Shown in pieces: positions 1-11,413 of a stretch of DNA of 60,928 bases (positions within the stretch are counted from its first letter, which is position 1; each line of letters opens with the position of its first letter). This DNA comes from Bacteroidota bacterium (lineage in GTDB: Bacteria; Bacteroidota; Bacteroidia; UKL13-3), in assembly GCA_013298895.1 (NCBI GenBank), contig JAAFJM010000020.1, forward strand, positions 1 to 60,928, in the 5' to 3' direction. The notes below the pieces were generated by a model, which was not told the DNA's origin, searched no databases, and saw nothing but the letters and a program-made list of their open reading frames with translations. Both the position numbers and the translations under genes were made by a program.

Positions 1-3000
1 TACTATGTAGTATTTATTACCTACTACTGCTCCTGGAAAAGTTAAACTTGCTTGTCCATTTACACTCAAAGTATCTCGTACACTATAAGCTAAACTGTAA
101 TCTGGATTGTGTAATTCTACTGTAATGGTATCTGCTATTGTAGCTGGACTTACTCCATCTGAATAGTATGGGGCTGAGTTCATCATTCCACCTCCTGTAT
201 ACAAGCCCTGTAAATAGGCCGTTAGGTTTATAGTAGCATTGGTAATTGGAGTAAATTCTAATGCTCCTATATCAGGAGTAGCAGAACGAGTTACACCAGC
301 AAAGTCTAGTAAAGCTCCACCAAATAATGAAGTAGCAGCAACACTTGCACCACTATCATTAGCGATAACCATAGCATGTGTTAAGTTTGCATTTGCAACA
401 TTTGCAAAAACAGTTGATGGGTAAGCATTAGTACTGTAGAAATTACTTACATCACCTGTTTTGGTTGCCCAACCTGCATAATTACAAGCACCAGCAGTAT
501 CAAATGAAGCAACGCTATTAGAATCTAAATAAGCATTATTACTTACAGAAAATAAACCACCAGCTAAGTTAGCACCAGTTGATGTACCAATTGCGTAATG
601 ATTGCCAGAAGTACCAGTTGTTCTAACTCTACCATTATAAATTAAATTGTTTTTAATCGTTATTTTATTGGTAGAAGAAGAACCTGTTCTGTAAATACCA
701 TATGAATTAGTAGCTACACTTGAAGTACCGCCAACATAAATACTATTGTTATAAATATTATTTGTATCGGTTGAGTTAATCTCAATTGCTTTGATGAAAG
801 ATGAAGAATTATTACTAATCGAAATTTGATTATTAATAATATCTAGATCTGCGGTTGAGTATGCAGTGATACCGAACAATGCTGGAGCCGAAGCACCAAC
901 ACCAACACCATTACAAGCAAAACCATAAATTCTATTTCCATCAACGGTAGCGTTTGAAGAACCACCCATGTGTATACCAACTGTAACATAAGATGCTGCA
1001 CCTGTATTGATTTGAGTGAAGTTGTAAATATTATTACCTTTAATGATATTCATACCGGTTGTACCTTGTAATGAAGAACTAGTTACATGGATACCAGCTA
1101 AAGGATATAAAGTACTTACACCAGTGGCAGTTCCATTACTTTTGAAATCTCTGATAGTATTGTTAGTAATATGGTAAAAACCAGATGTACAATAAATACC
1201 AGCCGTTCTATCTCCTGAAGCTTTGTAATAAGCAACATTACCAATGGTATTATTGTATATTCTAACTGAATCCGAAGTAGAAGAGGTTATCATACCATTA
1301 TCTAATCCATTTCTAACTGTATCGGATACTGTAGCACCTCCACCAATAGTGTTTTCATAGATATAAGCACGAGTAGTACCTGATACGTTGATACCAACTA
1401 AAGCACCTGAAACACTACCTAAATTACTAATAGTGTTACCGTAAATGCGGTGAACAGCATTATTAGCCGCTGATATGCTTATCATGGTAGAAGATCCTGT
1501 AGTAGTAGTGATATTTAGTGCATTTCCACCACGTGTAGCATCAGAACCACCAAAATGATTATTAGCAATTACTACTGAACCTATAGCAGTACCTGAGTAA
1601 TTAATATAAGTAGGTGCAGTTGTTGTTGTTGTTGTTCTGTAAATTGAATTACCTACAACTTTAACTGAATCTGTAGTTCCACTTAAGTTAACTGCATTGG
1701 TAGTAATATTTCTAAACTCATTTCCTTCACCTGGATTAAATCCACCAACAATTAAACCGCGAACAGTAGTAGAAGTAGAATTAATACCTAAAGAAGGTGC
1801 TGCAGCAGAAACTGTATCTTGGAATATACAACCCATAATTTTTGGATTAAAATTACCAGGAGTTGACGCAAAAACATTAAATAATGGATTTGCAGTGCTA
1901 TTACCTTCAAAAATTACATTTTTACAAACAAAGTTATTTGTACTTGTTAATCTGATTGCAGCATTACAACTTGCAGGTGTATTGTTATAAACAATCATAC
2001 GTAAGTATTTACCCGAACCAGCCACTGAACCATCAAAAGTTACATTGGTAGCTTTGATACCGATCATATGAGTAGGTCTGTTGTAACCACGTAAAGTAGT
2101 AACAGTTGCATTTTGAGGAGTAATAGTCATGTTGTAGGCTGAACCAAAATCATTCAATTCTACTAAACCTAATTCAGTAACATCAGAAGTAATTTCAACT
2201 GTTACGTTACCTTCAACAGCTGAACTATTTACAAATTTAAAGAAACCATTTGTGGTATCAGTTAATGAAGTATAAGTTTGTCCAATACCCACTAAATAAT
2301 TTCCAGATACACTTGGAAGTGTTCTGTATGAAAGTGGATTAGTTGGAGCTGAAGCTGCTGCAGGTGGTGTAGCCGTTAAAGTACCAATTCCATTAAATAC
2401 ATTAGCACTAATATTACCTAAAACGTCTTGTGCTACTAAATAATAGAAAGTAGTATCATTATTTACAGTACCACCACCAATTGTGAATTGATAAGTATTA
2501 CCCGAAACATGAGCACCTTGTGAACTTGTCCAAGTTCCAGCAGCATTAATTTTGTAATAAGCCATTGGTAAACCTGCACCTGAAGTTGGAACACCAGTAG
2601 CATCTGTTAATGTTACATTTAAAGTTCTGCTTGAAGTAGTAGAGGCATTAGCTAATGAAGTGAAAACAAATGAAGGACCAGCATAATCGCCACCTACTTC
2701 GTAAGCACCTTTTGAAGGAGTTGTTAAACTTCTAGCATTACCTAAGAAATCTTCAGTAACTGAAGCTATAGGAGTACCAGTAGCTAAAACTATAGAACCT
2801 GCTTGAGGAGCTAAAATGGTATTACTATTCAAGTTTGGATTAGCTATGGTTGAATTGGTATTGCCACCAAATGCTGTTTGCATTCCAGCTAATGTAGTTT
2901 GAGCTGTTGTTAAAAAACCAATAGATGCTTGAGGACCTGCTGCATAATAAGCATTGAAATCAACATTTGAAAATACAGTGTTAGCCGCTGCTGAATAAAT

Positions 3001-6000
3001 TCCGCAATTTACATCTGTTGTTACTGTAGTATTATCATAAGTATTGGTTAATACGTTATTTCTAATATCTAACGGACCAACAACACCTGACTGTACAACA
3101 ATTGGTGCAGTAACTGAATTACCATTATAACCAGCATAATTACCATTTAGGTTAATTGAGTTATTATAAACCCTTACAGCACCTGTAGTTACAGGACCAA
3201 AATTAATACCTGAATTAGCATAAGCTAACGAAGAATTGATATAACCAAATCCATCTATTGAGTGAATCACATTGTTTATAATATCAATATTACTTACCGC
3301 TACACCAGTATTTACATAAATACCTTTTCCACCAGCTAATGTACCAGTTGTATGTATATCATAAACAGCGTTTTTACTTAACATTAAGTTAGAATCACCT
3401 GTGTTTAAATAAATACCCATTGGTAAAGAAGAAGGAGTATTTAAGTTATGAATGCTATTTCCAATAATTTGAGAATATCTAACTTGCTCAATCCACATTC
3501 CATAGTTATACAAACTATCACTACCTAAATCATTGTTAGCAATCAAAATTGAATCGCTCATTGAAGCGGGTGTACCTCTAACTAAAATAGCCGTATTAGC
3601 TTTAGTTACTCTGTTATTGATAAACGATAAAGTATCGTTATCTATACCTGCAGCACTTGAACTAATATTGGTATTATCACCAACCAAAATACCAAAACTT
3701 GTGTAAACACCTCCATTATACATATATGGATTTTCAATAATCGTATTTTTAACAATATCTCTACTACAACCTAATCCAGCACCTTGACTAGCAAACCAAA
3801 TTGCAACCGTATTTCCAACACCTAAAGATCTGATATTAGTATTAGCAATTGTTAAATTACGGCTGGTAGTACCATTGTTAGAACCATCAATTATGAAATT
3901 TTTAGTTCCCAAGAACTTAATAGTAGCTGTATTGGCAGCTGCAGTAATATTGGCATTAACGCCAGATGCAGGTAATAAAGTTACTGTATTAGTAGTTGAT
4001 GAACCATTAATAATTGGAACCGAAATTGGGAATGTTTCGCCAGTAGCTAAACTATAATTTGCATCTAATAAACTTAATGTTACAGGTGCACTTACACCAC
4101 GTAAACTTAAATCGTTCATAGCAGCTGTAATAGTAACATAGTTTGGTGCAGTTTGACCAGCACCAATATTATAATTACCAGCCATTGGAGCATCCACCAA
4201 ATTAAAACGAGGAATAGTACCATAAACTGGGAAGTTTGCAGCTACTAAACTAGGAGAAGTAGTTGGTGTGTTTAATAATGAAGGAGAAATACCACTATTT
4301 CCAGCAGGTGTCAAATCTTTTGCTGCGAAGAAATACTGAATTGTATCGCCTATTGCATAAGCACCACCAAATAATGTACTTAAATCCATTGTAAAACTGA
4401 ATGGAGTTGAAGTACTTGAAGTTTCTACAAATTTCCAACCATTATCAGATGAACTATTACCAACATAAGTATTGGCATCACTGAATTTTTTGTAATACAT
4501 TCTTGGAGCAGTACCAGCAGTTGTATCTACTCCTGAGTAATCAGTAATAGCAGCAATACCAGTAAATGTAAGTGTGCTACCACTTAATTGTCTATTACTT
4601 GAATTAGTAAATACAATGGTAGGAGGTGCAGCATCACCACCAACTTCAAATGCACCACGCGAAGGATTAGTAGCACTACGAGTAGTACCTAAGTAATCCT
4701 CTGTAACGGCTGCCAATGGAGTGCCTGTACCCAAAGCTGATGAACCTAAGTTTAAAACCAAAATAGTGTTGGTATTAAAACCTGGGTTTGAATCTTTAGA
4801 ATTTACGTTTCCACCAAATGCACCTTGATAAGCAGTTAAATCTGACAAATCTGCATTAAAGAAACCTAATAATGCTTGAGGGCCAGAAACGAAATAATGG
4901 TTATAATCCATGGTGCCAAAAACACTGGTTGCAGTTAAATTATAAACTGCAGTATTTTTATCAGTAGTAACTGTTGTATTATCGTAAGTATTTACCAATA
5001 CATTATTTACCATATTAATAGGACCAACTACTGCTGATTGTAACATTACATCGGCAGTAACAGTAGTTGAATTATAACCAGCTCTAGTAGCTGATAAATT
5101 GATAGAGTTATTGTAAATATTAATTCCCCCGGTAGCGGTTGTTAACATAATACCTACTGGAGCATCATTTGGAATGCTTGAAGTATAACCATCACCATTG
5201 ATATTGTATATAACATTGTTAATGATATTAATATTACTTACCGCAACTGCATTACCAATATTTAAACCTTTAGCTCCATAACCACTTGTACCAGTATAGT
5301 TTAAATCATAGACTTTATTTTTCAATATGTTTATATTTTTTGAACCAGTGCTGATATTAATACCAATAGGATTAATGGCAATAGTAGCCATATTATGTAC
5401 TTCATTTCCAATTACCAAAGCATTGTTTACTTGTTGTAAGAAAATACCCATGAAACCAATACTGTCTCTACCAATATCATTGTTCATTACTACAATTGAA
5501 TCGGACATAGAAGTAGTACCTGCAGTTCCATTTACAAAGATACCATAGTATGATTTTACAATTTGGTTATTGATAAACGATAAAGTATCATTATCTACTC
5601 CAGGATTGGTGGTAGAAATAGTAGCATTATCACCAACGTAAATACCATAAGTAAGGAAATTAGCAGTTCCACTGTAATGATTAGTAGAAATGATACAGTT
5701 TTTAACAATATCTCTACAAGCACCAGCACCTGTTCCTAAACTAGAAATCCAAATAGCTGTAGCACCTGTAGTTGCTCTGATATTATTTCTAATTGTTAAA
5801 TCGCGGCTGTTTGTTCCATTATTTGAACCATCAATGGTAAAATAACGAGTACCTGCCAATTTAATAATGGCACCTGCAAATGAACCTTCAATAGTAGGTG
5901 TAGCACCTGCATCAGGTTTTAGTGTAATAGTATTAACAGCCGATGCGCCATTCAATACACCAATAGTAATAGGGAAAGAAGGCTCATTACTTACTCTATA

Positions 6001-9000
6001 GCTGTTTTGAACTTTTAAATTTACAGCTGCCGAAACACCACGTAAATTAATATCATTGATTGCAGCTGTTACAGAATTATAATCTGCACCAGTTCCAATT
6101 GTGTAATCACCAGCCATTGGAGGTAATACAATTTGAATTTGCTTAATATTAGCACCTACAATTGGGAAATCAGCACCTGATAAGGCACTAATAGACGCTT
6201 GAGTAGTAGTGGTGTAAGCACCTTGGCTAATAGAAACTCTTGATAATGAATCTTGCGCAGTAAAGAAATACTTAATAGTATCATTAGGCACTAAAGCAGA
6301 ATTTAATAAGCTTACATCCATAGTAAAACTAAATGGAGATGCAGCATTAGTAGGTTCTACGTATTTCCAACCATTATCTGATGAAGTATTACCCACAAAA
6401 GCATTTGCTTCACTATTTTTTCTGTAATATAAACGAGGCTTATTACCCACACTCATATCTACACCACTAGGATCGGTAATTGAAATACCCGTTACCGAAA
6501 CGTTTCCTAAAGTAGTAGGATTAACCAAATTAGCAAATGAATAACGAGGACCTGTTAAATCATTAAATGTTTCGTAAGCTCCAATACTTGGTGTGGTAAC
6601 ACTACGTGTTGCACCATCATAATCTGCAGTAACAGCAGGAGTAGATACTACCGATGCATTGTTTTTAGCATACGATGAAGGATCCATTTTTAAACTTGGC
6701 AATGGATTGAAAAAAGGATCATCAACTGATGAATTTGCATCTTGTAAAGTAGCAGCTTGAATTAACGCTAGCGAATTAATACGAGTAGCTGTGGTAGCAT
6801 TATACATCAAATTAGCTGTGGTAAATCCATTAGAGGTAGAATTTGCAGCATAATAAATATTTCTATTACAGCTACCACCTGCCGTAAAGTTTACACCAGG
6901 AAAACAATAAAGTGCTACAGCAAATGAACCTGATACACCAAATTCTGTTTTGTTTTCAAGTACATTGTTTTCGAAGTTAATACCTGTTCTACCAGATTCT
7001 ATGTAAACACAATAAGAAGAACCTGCCGCTGTACCAGCAGTTACAGGGCCATAAAACCTAATACTGTTGTTATAAATTTTTGCGTTATTACCAGCTACAT
7101 AAATACCATGTGCATTAAATGTACTATTAGTACTGTAATTAGCTGTTCTCATGTCATAAATTAAATTATTATAAACATGATGACCTGCAGAAGCGGTAAA
7201 TGGAGCACCTAAATAAATACCATAAGCATACCAACCACTAGTACTAAAATTATTAACTTTACGAATCGTATTTTGATAAATTAATACATTATCGTTTATA
7301 GAAGGATTAACATAAATACCAGCAACATAAGCTGATACTGAGTTAGAAGCACCAATTTCATTTCTTCTAACAATTGGAGAGATAGTTTGTTGCAATTCTA
7401 TACCTACATAATCAATAGAATCAATTATGGTATTGTCTTCAATAATAGTACCTCTAACCATACCTGTGGTACCTGTACCTTTAACAGTTATACCCATAAA
7501 GTAATTATAAATTCTATTGTTTTTGATGGTATTCGAATCGTTATTAGAACCACTACCAGTAAATGTAGCACCAGAAACTGCTATACCACATGACCATATT
7601 GAAGCAGCATTTAACGCTCTATTACTTGGTCCGCGCACAACACAGTTTTTAACCATATTATTGGTAGCGGGGTTAGTTCCAGGATTTGCCATTAACACAC
7701 CGCAAATATTGGTAGAAAAAGTATCTGTATGAATGGTTAAATCTTTGGTAGTACCGCCAACAGTGTTTGAACCATCAATAACCATATAATCAGCACCCGA
7801 TAAAACAAAACCTGATTTATTACCTGTTCTAATTATTGGAGTAACACCTAAAGCAGGCTTAATAGTTAAATAATTGGCAGCATTTACTGTACTATTACTT
7901 GTAAATGTAATAGGAAAAACTTCACCAGTAGTTGAATTGTATGCGGCATCGGTTAAATTATAAGTAACCGCTCCACTTATACATGAATTACTGTATGCAG
8001 CTGCTGCAGCAGTTAAGGTAGCAAATGTTTGGCCTGAACCTACATTTATAACACCGCTTAACTGAGCACTAATTACATAACTGTAAGGTGACGTAGGATC
8101 GGTAGTTACTGTATTAACATTTGCTAATACTGCACCTGATGAAGGATTAGCACCTGCGCTATTTGAAACAGCTGAATCTTGCGCTACTAAATAATAATAT
8201 ACAGTATCGTATAATGCTAAACCACTCATACCGGCAGCTTCTATATTAAAACTCCATACACCGGTCTTAGCATTGCCCGAAACAAAAGTAGCAGGAGTAC
8301 TTGTATAAGTACCTGCAATTCCTTTTTTGAAATAAACACGAGGTTTAACTGTACTTGCAGGGTCTAATGGCACACCAGTTGCATCAGTTATAGTAACATT
8401 AAATGTTCTATCACTAGTAGAACAAGTAACACCTAAACCAGTATGGTTAATATTTGGAGCAGTTTGATCCGAAGGAATACCATCAAATTCGTCAGCACCC
8501 ATATCGTAAGCAGTACCTGAACCAGCATAACCTGCAGTTCCAGTTCTAGCATCACCATCATAATCGTTGGTAAATATTGAACTTAAGTTCGCACCACCGC
8601 TTTCAGTTTGCGTAGCAATACCTGAACCCATGCGTAAGAAATTAGTAGATGAACTAGTAGTACTTAAAAATAAAGGCCCAACATCTTCAGAAACCGAAGA
8701 CTGATCTTTAGTTGACATGAATGTTTTATAAGCAGCAATAGTACTTTGTGCATTGGTAACTGTAGCAGTTGTACCCTCACAATAAAGTGGTTTGGTTCCA
8801 CCTGCACCATTGTTAAAGAAACAATTATTATTTGATAAAGATGAATAAGAAGCACCCGGTGCAACTGAATACCTGAATACAGCACAAGCACCTCCAGTTG
8901 GACCTGGATTTACATTGCTATAAAAAATATTGTTTTGCATTCTTAAAATTGGTGTAGCTGAAGTAACCCAAACACATGATGAGCCAAAAGTACTACCACT

Positions 9001-11331
9001 GCTATTGGCAAAACTTAAATAAACAGTATTGTTATATAAGTTAATGTTTGTTGTAGAAGAAATATAAATTCCTGTTGCAGCAGTATTACTTGTAGAAGCA
9101 GTTGCTGAAAGATTTCCTACATAGTTATTATACAAATTGGAAGTAGTTCCACCAACTACATAAAAACCAAAAACTGAAGTAGTAGCACCAGCTGTGGTAA
9201 TTTCGCGAAGACTATTACGGTAAAAATTAGCAGTAGCACCTGATGTACTAATATAAAAACCGTAAATAGTTCCCGCAGTTGACGTTACGTTGTACAATTG
9301 ATTTTGATAGGCATCAACTGCAGTAGCTGTTGCAGTATAAATACCATAAATGGTACCTGAAGCAGTTATATCACGTACATTGTTATTATATATCTGAGAA
9401 CGAACACCTGAAGTACCATTACCTATGTTACTTACGTATAAACCATAAAATGTTGAAGAATTGGTAATGTTATTTACTTCATTATTAAATACATATTTTA
9501 CAGGATAAGGACTTGAACCTCCATCAAGAATCCACATTGCATAAGTAGTACCATTATTATTACTAACATTGTTAAAGGTATTACCTGAAACAGTAATAAC
9601 ATGGGTACCCGGTGTAGTTCCAGCACCTGTGGTATAATAACCATAAGTAGTACCTGTACCTGCTGTTCTAGTAATATTACTTACTGTATTGTTTCTAAAA
9701 TTACGTTTACCATTTGCTTGTAATCCAGCGTTATGAAAAATAAAATACCAAGTTGATGTATTTTTTAAAGAAACATTATTAATGGTATTTCCAATAGTAC
9801 TATCTCCAAGCATACTGGCAGTATTGTATAAAAAGTATTGAGGACCTGTTCCACCAGTTGCACCATTAAAAGTTACACCAGAAGTGGTAGTACCTGTAAT
9901 AGTATTATAATTCATGGTAAATACTGCAGTAGCTGCACCACCTGTATTATATGGACCATAATATACGGTAGCACTTGTAGAGGCAGCAGTAAACATAGTA
10001 GTACTGATATCATTGGTATTGCTATCCATACTAATTGAGTTAATAATGGCAGCAGAATTCCAAACAGATGCCCAAGTACCACTTGTAGCTGCAGTTGAGT
10101 TATTATTAAAAATGTTTCCATTCATTTTTAAATTAAAAGCAGCACTAGTAGCATGGTATATACCATAAAACACACCCGAAGTAGCAGTTGTGTATGTACA
10201 ACCAGTAATGGTATTATTACTGATATTCAATGTATTGTTTGTTCCTGTTCCACCAGTTGTACTTTCAATTGCAGCTATTTGCGAAGTAGTACCTCCACCT
10301 TTAATAGTAATAGTGTTTAATCTAACAGTAACGTTGGCATTTAAAGCAGTTTGTAAAAATATACCTCTTAAAGTACTTGTATTGTTAACACCACTACCAT
10401 TATTATTATTAATAGTGTTGTTATTAATATTTAAGTTATTTTGGTGATACATTCTAATACCAACAGCAGCAGTAGCACCACCACCACCAAAGTTTCTTAT
10501 GATATTACCGGTAGCTGCACCTGGTGCACCACCAATAGAGTTATTTTGGTCATAAAAAGTATAAGGAGCAGTAGCATCCGCAGGACCATAAAGAATAATA
10601 CCTGTATGACACTGTTGAATGGTATTAGAAATAAATGTGTTATTAGAGTTGGCGCCACTAACATTGGTAACTGTTAAAGCCACGTTATTAGTAGTTAAAG
10701 TATTACCAACCCAAATACCGGTAGAACCATCACCAGATACCCCAGCACCTGCGGTAGCATTTGATCTAGTTAATGTAATAGTACAATTTTTGATGGTATT
10801 GTTTTGAGCACCATCATTAGCACTTAATTTTAGTAATCCATAACCAAATTCCATAGCGGTAGCAGCAGTTGTATTTGCAGCATTATCAGCCAAATCAATT
10901 CCATCAATTGTTACATAATCTGCACCAGCTATTCTAAAAATACCATCTAAGGCAGTTGCAGTAGTAGCTGGAGTAGCAGTACTAGTAGTAGCAAACGCTG
11001 TAATTCTAGGATTAGCACCCGAAGTACTAGGATCCTTTTGAATTGTTAGCGTGTTTGTACTGTTTAAAGTAGCATTTAAGGCAGCACTACCTAAGGTAAT
11101 ACCTGCAGCAGAAGTGTTAGTTTCGGTATTTCCAGCAGCCACATTAATAGTAACAGCTCCTGAAATACCCGCAGCATTTAAACTAGTGACAGCTGCAGCA
11201 ATTGAAGCATACGAGCCGGGTACCGTATAGGTACCACCCGCAACCTGCCCTATGGACAGCTTGGGCACCACTAACGCTAAAAACAGAAACGTTTTTAACG
11301 CATAACTTAGTAGTTGTTTTTTCATTCTCAT
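1..11331 (-). CDS. Giant secreted five-module beta-helix protein (3' end outside window)
   Basis: One minus-strand frame stays open from ATG at 11331 to base 1: 3777 codons with no stop in view, so the product is longer still. ATG at 11325 (residue 3) is an equally possible start. Residues 1-29 form a signal peptide (MRMKKQ, a hydrophobic run, then SIGQ). The rest is five long modules rich in Asn, Thr, Gly and Ser, starting near residues 30, 1090, 1739, 2380 and 3008. Each has rungs such as NNTI/NNVI..N typical of right-handed parallel beta-helices, a closing motif like GAYEVGGD or DIGALEF, and, between modules, an Ig-like segment with W.F and D(T)..YY.VAQD. From residue ~3698 a new domain begins (NLTAYLQGLYTGGG, then ITVELHN), a type often near the end of T9SS-exported Bacteroidota proteins; the sorting tail would lie outside the window. 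Probably a cell-surface or released adhesin-like protein; ligand unknown. Confidence 0.85.
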   Translation of the reverse strand, partial: MRMKKQLLSYALKTFLFLALVVPKLSIGQVAGGTYTVPGSYASIAAAVTSLNAAGISGAVTINVAAGNTETNTSAAGITLGSAALNATLNSTNTLTIQKDPSTSGANPRITAFATTSTATPATTATALDGIFRIAGADYVTIDGIDLADNAANTTAATAMEFGYGLLKLSANDGAQNNTIKNCTITLTRSNATAGAGVSGDGSTGIWVGNTLTTNNVALTVTNVSGANSNNTFISNTIQQCHTGIILYGPADATAPYTFYDQNNSIGGAPGAATGNIIRNFGGGGATAAVGIRMYHQNNLNINNNTINNNNGSGVNNTSTLRGIFLQTALNANVTVRLNTITIKGGGTTSQIAAIESTTGGTGTNNTLNISNNTITGCTYTTATSGVFYGIYHATSAAFNLKMNGNIFNNNSTAATSGTWASVWNSAAIINSISMDSNTNDISTTMFTAASTSATVYYGPYNTGGAATAVFTMNYNTITGTTTSGVTFNGATGGTGPQYFLYNTASMLGDSTIGNTINNVSLKNTSTWYFIFHNAGLQANGKRNFRNNTVSNITRTAGTGTTYGYYTTGAGTTPGTHVITVSGNTFNNVSNNNGTTYAMWILDGGSSPYPVKYVFNNEVNNITNSSTFYGLYVSNIGNGTSGVRSQIYNNNVRDITASGTIYGIYTATATAVDAYQNQLYNVTSTAGTIYGFYISTSGATANFYRNSLREITTAGATTSVFGFYVVGGTTSNLYNNYVGNLSATASTSNTAATGIYISSTTNINLYNNTVYLSFANSSGSTFGSSCVWVTSATPILRMQNNIFYSNVNPGPTGGACAVFRYSVAPGASYSSLSNNNCFFNNGAGGTKPLYCEGTTATVTNAQSTIAAYKTFMSTKDQSSVSEDVGPLFLSTTSSSTNFLRMGSGIATQTESGGANLSSIFTNDYDGDARTGTAGYAGSGTAYDMGADEFDGIPSDQTAPNINHTGLGVTCSTSDRTFNVTITDATGVPLDPASTVKPRVYFKKGIAGTYTSTPATFVSGNAKTGVWSFNIEAAGMSGLALYDTVYYYLVAQDSAVSNSAGANPSSGAVLANVNTVTTDPTSPYSYVISAQLSGVINVGSGQTFATLTAAAAAYSNSCISGAVTYNLTDAAYNSTTGEVFPITFTSNSTVNAANYLTIKPALGVTPIIRTGNKSGFVLSGADYMVIDGSNTVGGTTKDLTIHTDTFSTNICGVLMANPGTNPATNNMVKNCVVRGPSNRALNAASIWSCGIAVSGATFTGSGSNNDSNTIKNNRIYNYFMGITVKGTGTTGMVRGTIIEDNTIIDSIDYVGIELQQTISPIVRRNEIGASNSVSAYVAGIYVNPSINDNVLIYQNTIRKVNNFSTSGWYAYGIYLGAPFTASAGHHVYNNLIYDMRTANYSTNSTFNAHGIYVAGNNAKIYNNSIRFYGPVTAGTAAGSSYCVYIESGRTGINFENNVLENKTEFGVSGSFAVALYCFPGVNFTAGGSCNRNIYYAANSTSNGFTTANLMYNATTATRINSLALIQAATLQDANSSVDDPFFNPLPSLKMDPSSYAKNNASVVSTPAVTADYDGATRSVTTPSIGAYETFNDLTGPRYSFANLVNPTTLGNVSVTGISITDPSGVDMSVGNKPRLYYRKNSEANAFVGNTSSDNGWKYVEPTNAASPFSFTMDVSLLNSALVPNDTIKYFFTAQDSLSRVSISQGAYTTTTQASISALSGADFPIVGANIKQIQIVLPPMAGDYTIGTGADYNSVTAAINDINLRGVSAAVNLKVQNSYRVSNEPSFPITIGVLNGASAVNTITLKPDAGATPTIEGSFAGAIIKLAGTRYFTIDGSNNGTNSRDLTIRNNIRATTGATAIWISSLGTGAGACRDIVKNCIISTNHYSGTANFLTYGIYVGDNATISTTNPGVDNDTLSFINNQIVKSYYGIFVNGTAGTTSMSDSIVVMNNDIGRDSIGFMGIFLQQVNNALVIGNEVHNMATIAINPIGINISTGSKNINILKNKVYDLNYTGTSGYGAKGLNIGNAVAVSNINIINNVIYNINGDGYTSSIPNDAPVGIMLTTATGGINIYNNSINLSATRAGYNSTTVTADVMLQSAVVGPINMVNNVLVNTYDNTTVTTDKNTAVYNLTATSVFGTMDYNHYFVSGPQALLGFFNADLSDLTAYQGAFGGNVNSKDSNPGFNTNTILVLNLGSSALGTGTPLAAVTEDYLGTTRSATNPSRGAFEVGGDAAPPTIVFTNSSNRQLSGSTLTFTGIAAITDYSGVDTTAGTAPRMYYKKFSDANTYVGNSSSDNGWKFVETSSTSTPFSFTMDLSTLFGGAYAIGDTIQYFFAAKDLTPAGNSGISPSLLNTPTTSPSLVAANFPVYGTIPRFNLVDAPMAGNYNIGAGQTAPNYVTITAAMNDLSLRGVSAPVTLSLLDANYSLATGETFPISVPIINGSSTTNTVTLLPASGVNANITAAANTATIKFLGTKNFIIDGSNNGTTSRNLTIANTNIRSLGVGNTVAIWFASQGAGLGCSRDIVKNTIIENPYMYNGGVYTSFGILVGDNTNISSSAAGIDNDTLSFINNRVTKANTAILVRGTPASMSDSILIANNDLGSDSLYNYGMWIEQVRYSQIIGNSIHNLNTPSSLPMGIYLNTGDSNLMLSKNAVYDIHTTGTLAGGKGIYVNTGVAVSNIDIINNVIHSIDGFGYINSSLAYANSGINFGPVTTGAVRVYNNSINLNGNYAGYNGNSVTAPIVVQSGVVGPLDIRNNVLTNTYDNTTVTTDVNCGIYSAAANTVFSNVDFNAYYAAGPQASIGFLTTAQTTLAGMQTAFGGNTNSTIANPNLNSNTILAPQAGSIVLATGTPIASVTEDFLGNARSLTTPSKGAYEVGGDYAGPSFVFTSLANASTTSSRTLNVTLTDATGVPTSGAGLPMAYYKINAAGTWTSSQGAHVSGNTYQFTIGGGTVNNDTTFYYLVAQDVLGNISANVFNGIGTLTATPPAAASAPTNPLSYRTLPSVSGNYLVGIGQTYTSLTDTTNGFFKFVNSSAVEGNVTVEITSDVTELGLVELNDFGSAYNMTITPQNATVTTLRGYNRPTHMIGIKATNVTFDGSVAGSGKYLRMIVYNNTPASCNAAIRLTSTNNFVCKNVIFEGNSTANPLFNVFASTPGNFNPKIMGCIFQDTVSAAAPSLGINSTSTTVRGLIVGGFNPGEGNEFRNITTNAVNLSGTTDSVKVVGNSIYRTTTTTTAPTYINYSGTAIGSVVIANNHFGGSDATRGGNALNITTTTGSSTMISISAANNAVHRIYGNTISNLGSVSGALVGINVSGTTRAYIYENTIGGGATVSDTVRNGLDNGMITSSTSDSVRIYNNTIGNVAYYKASGDRTAGIYCTSGFYHITNNTIRDFKSNGTATGVSTLYPLAGIHVTSSSLQGTTGMNIIKGNNIYNFTQINTGAASYVTVGIHMGGSSNATVDGNRIYGFACNGVGVGASAPALFGITAYSTADLDIINNQISISNNSSSFIKAIEINSTDTNNIYNNSIYVGGTSSVATNSYGIYRTGSSSTNKITIKNNLIYNGRVRTTGTSGNHYAIGTSTGANLAGGLFSVSNNAYLDSNSVASFDTAGACNYAGWATKTGDVSNFYSTNAYPSTVFANVANANLTHAMVIANDSGASVAATSLFGGALLDFAGVTRSATPDIGALEFTPITNATINLTAYLQGLYTGGGMMNSAPYYSDGVSPATIADTITVELHNPDYSLAYSVRDTLSVNGQASLTFPGAVVGNKYYIV
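200..11240 (-). repeat. Five tandem protein modules inside the giant gene
   Basis: Module starts are recognisable by a phrase like GxGQTFATLTAA or MAGDYTIGTGADYNSVTAAI, near bases 11240, 8055, 6118, 4195 and 2310. Modules 3 and 4 are the most alike: both have FTIDGSNNGT.SRDLTI or a close variant, DNDTLSFINN, SMSDSI and NNVLVNTYDNTTVTTD at matching places. This points to recent duplication of a ~640-residue unit. Modules 1, 2 and 5 are more divergent. Confidence 0.7.
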
Positions 11332-11405
11332 TTTTGTTTGTTATTTATTTATTATTATTTATTTTTTTATTTTTTGAATTGTTCAATTTTTAGGTTTTCA
11401 ATATG

Positions 11406-11413
11406 CAAAGTTA
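11406..11413 (-). promoter_or_regulatory. Candidate -7 element for the giant gene
   Basis: On the minus strand this reads TAACTTTG, a full match to the Bacteroidota -7 consensus TAnnTTTG, about 75 bases upstream of the start codon. No TTG lies at the usual 19-base spacing, so an activator or a weak promoter is possible. Confidence 0.35.

Noticed and set aside
1-11331. Many short plus- and minus-strand reading frames in the first 11 kb
   Set aside because: All lie in other frames of the single long minus-strand frame, have no starts with signals of their own, and read as low-complexity translation.
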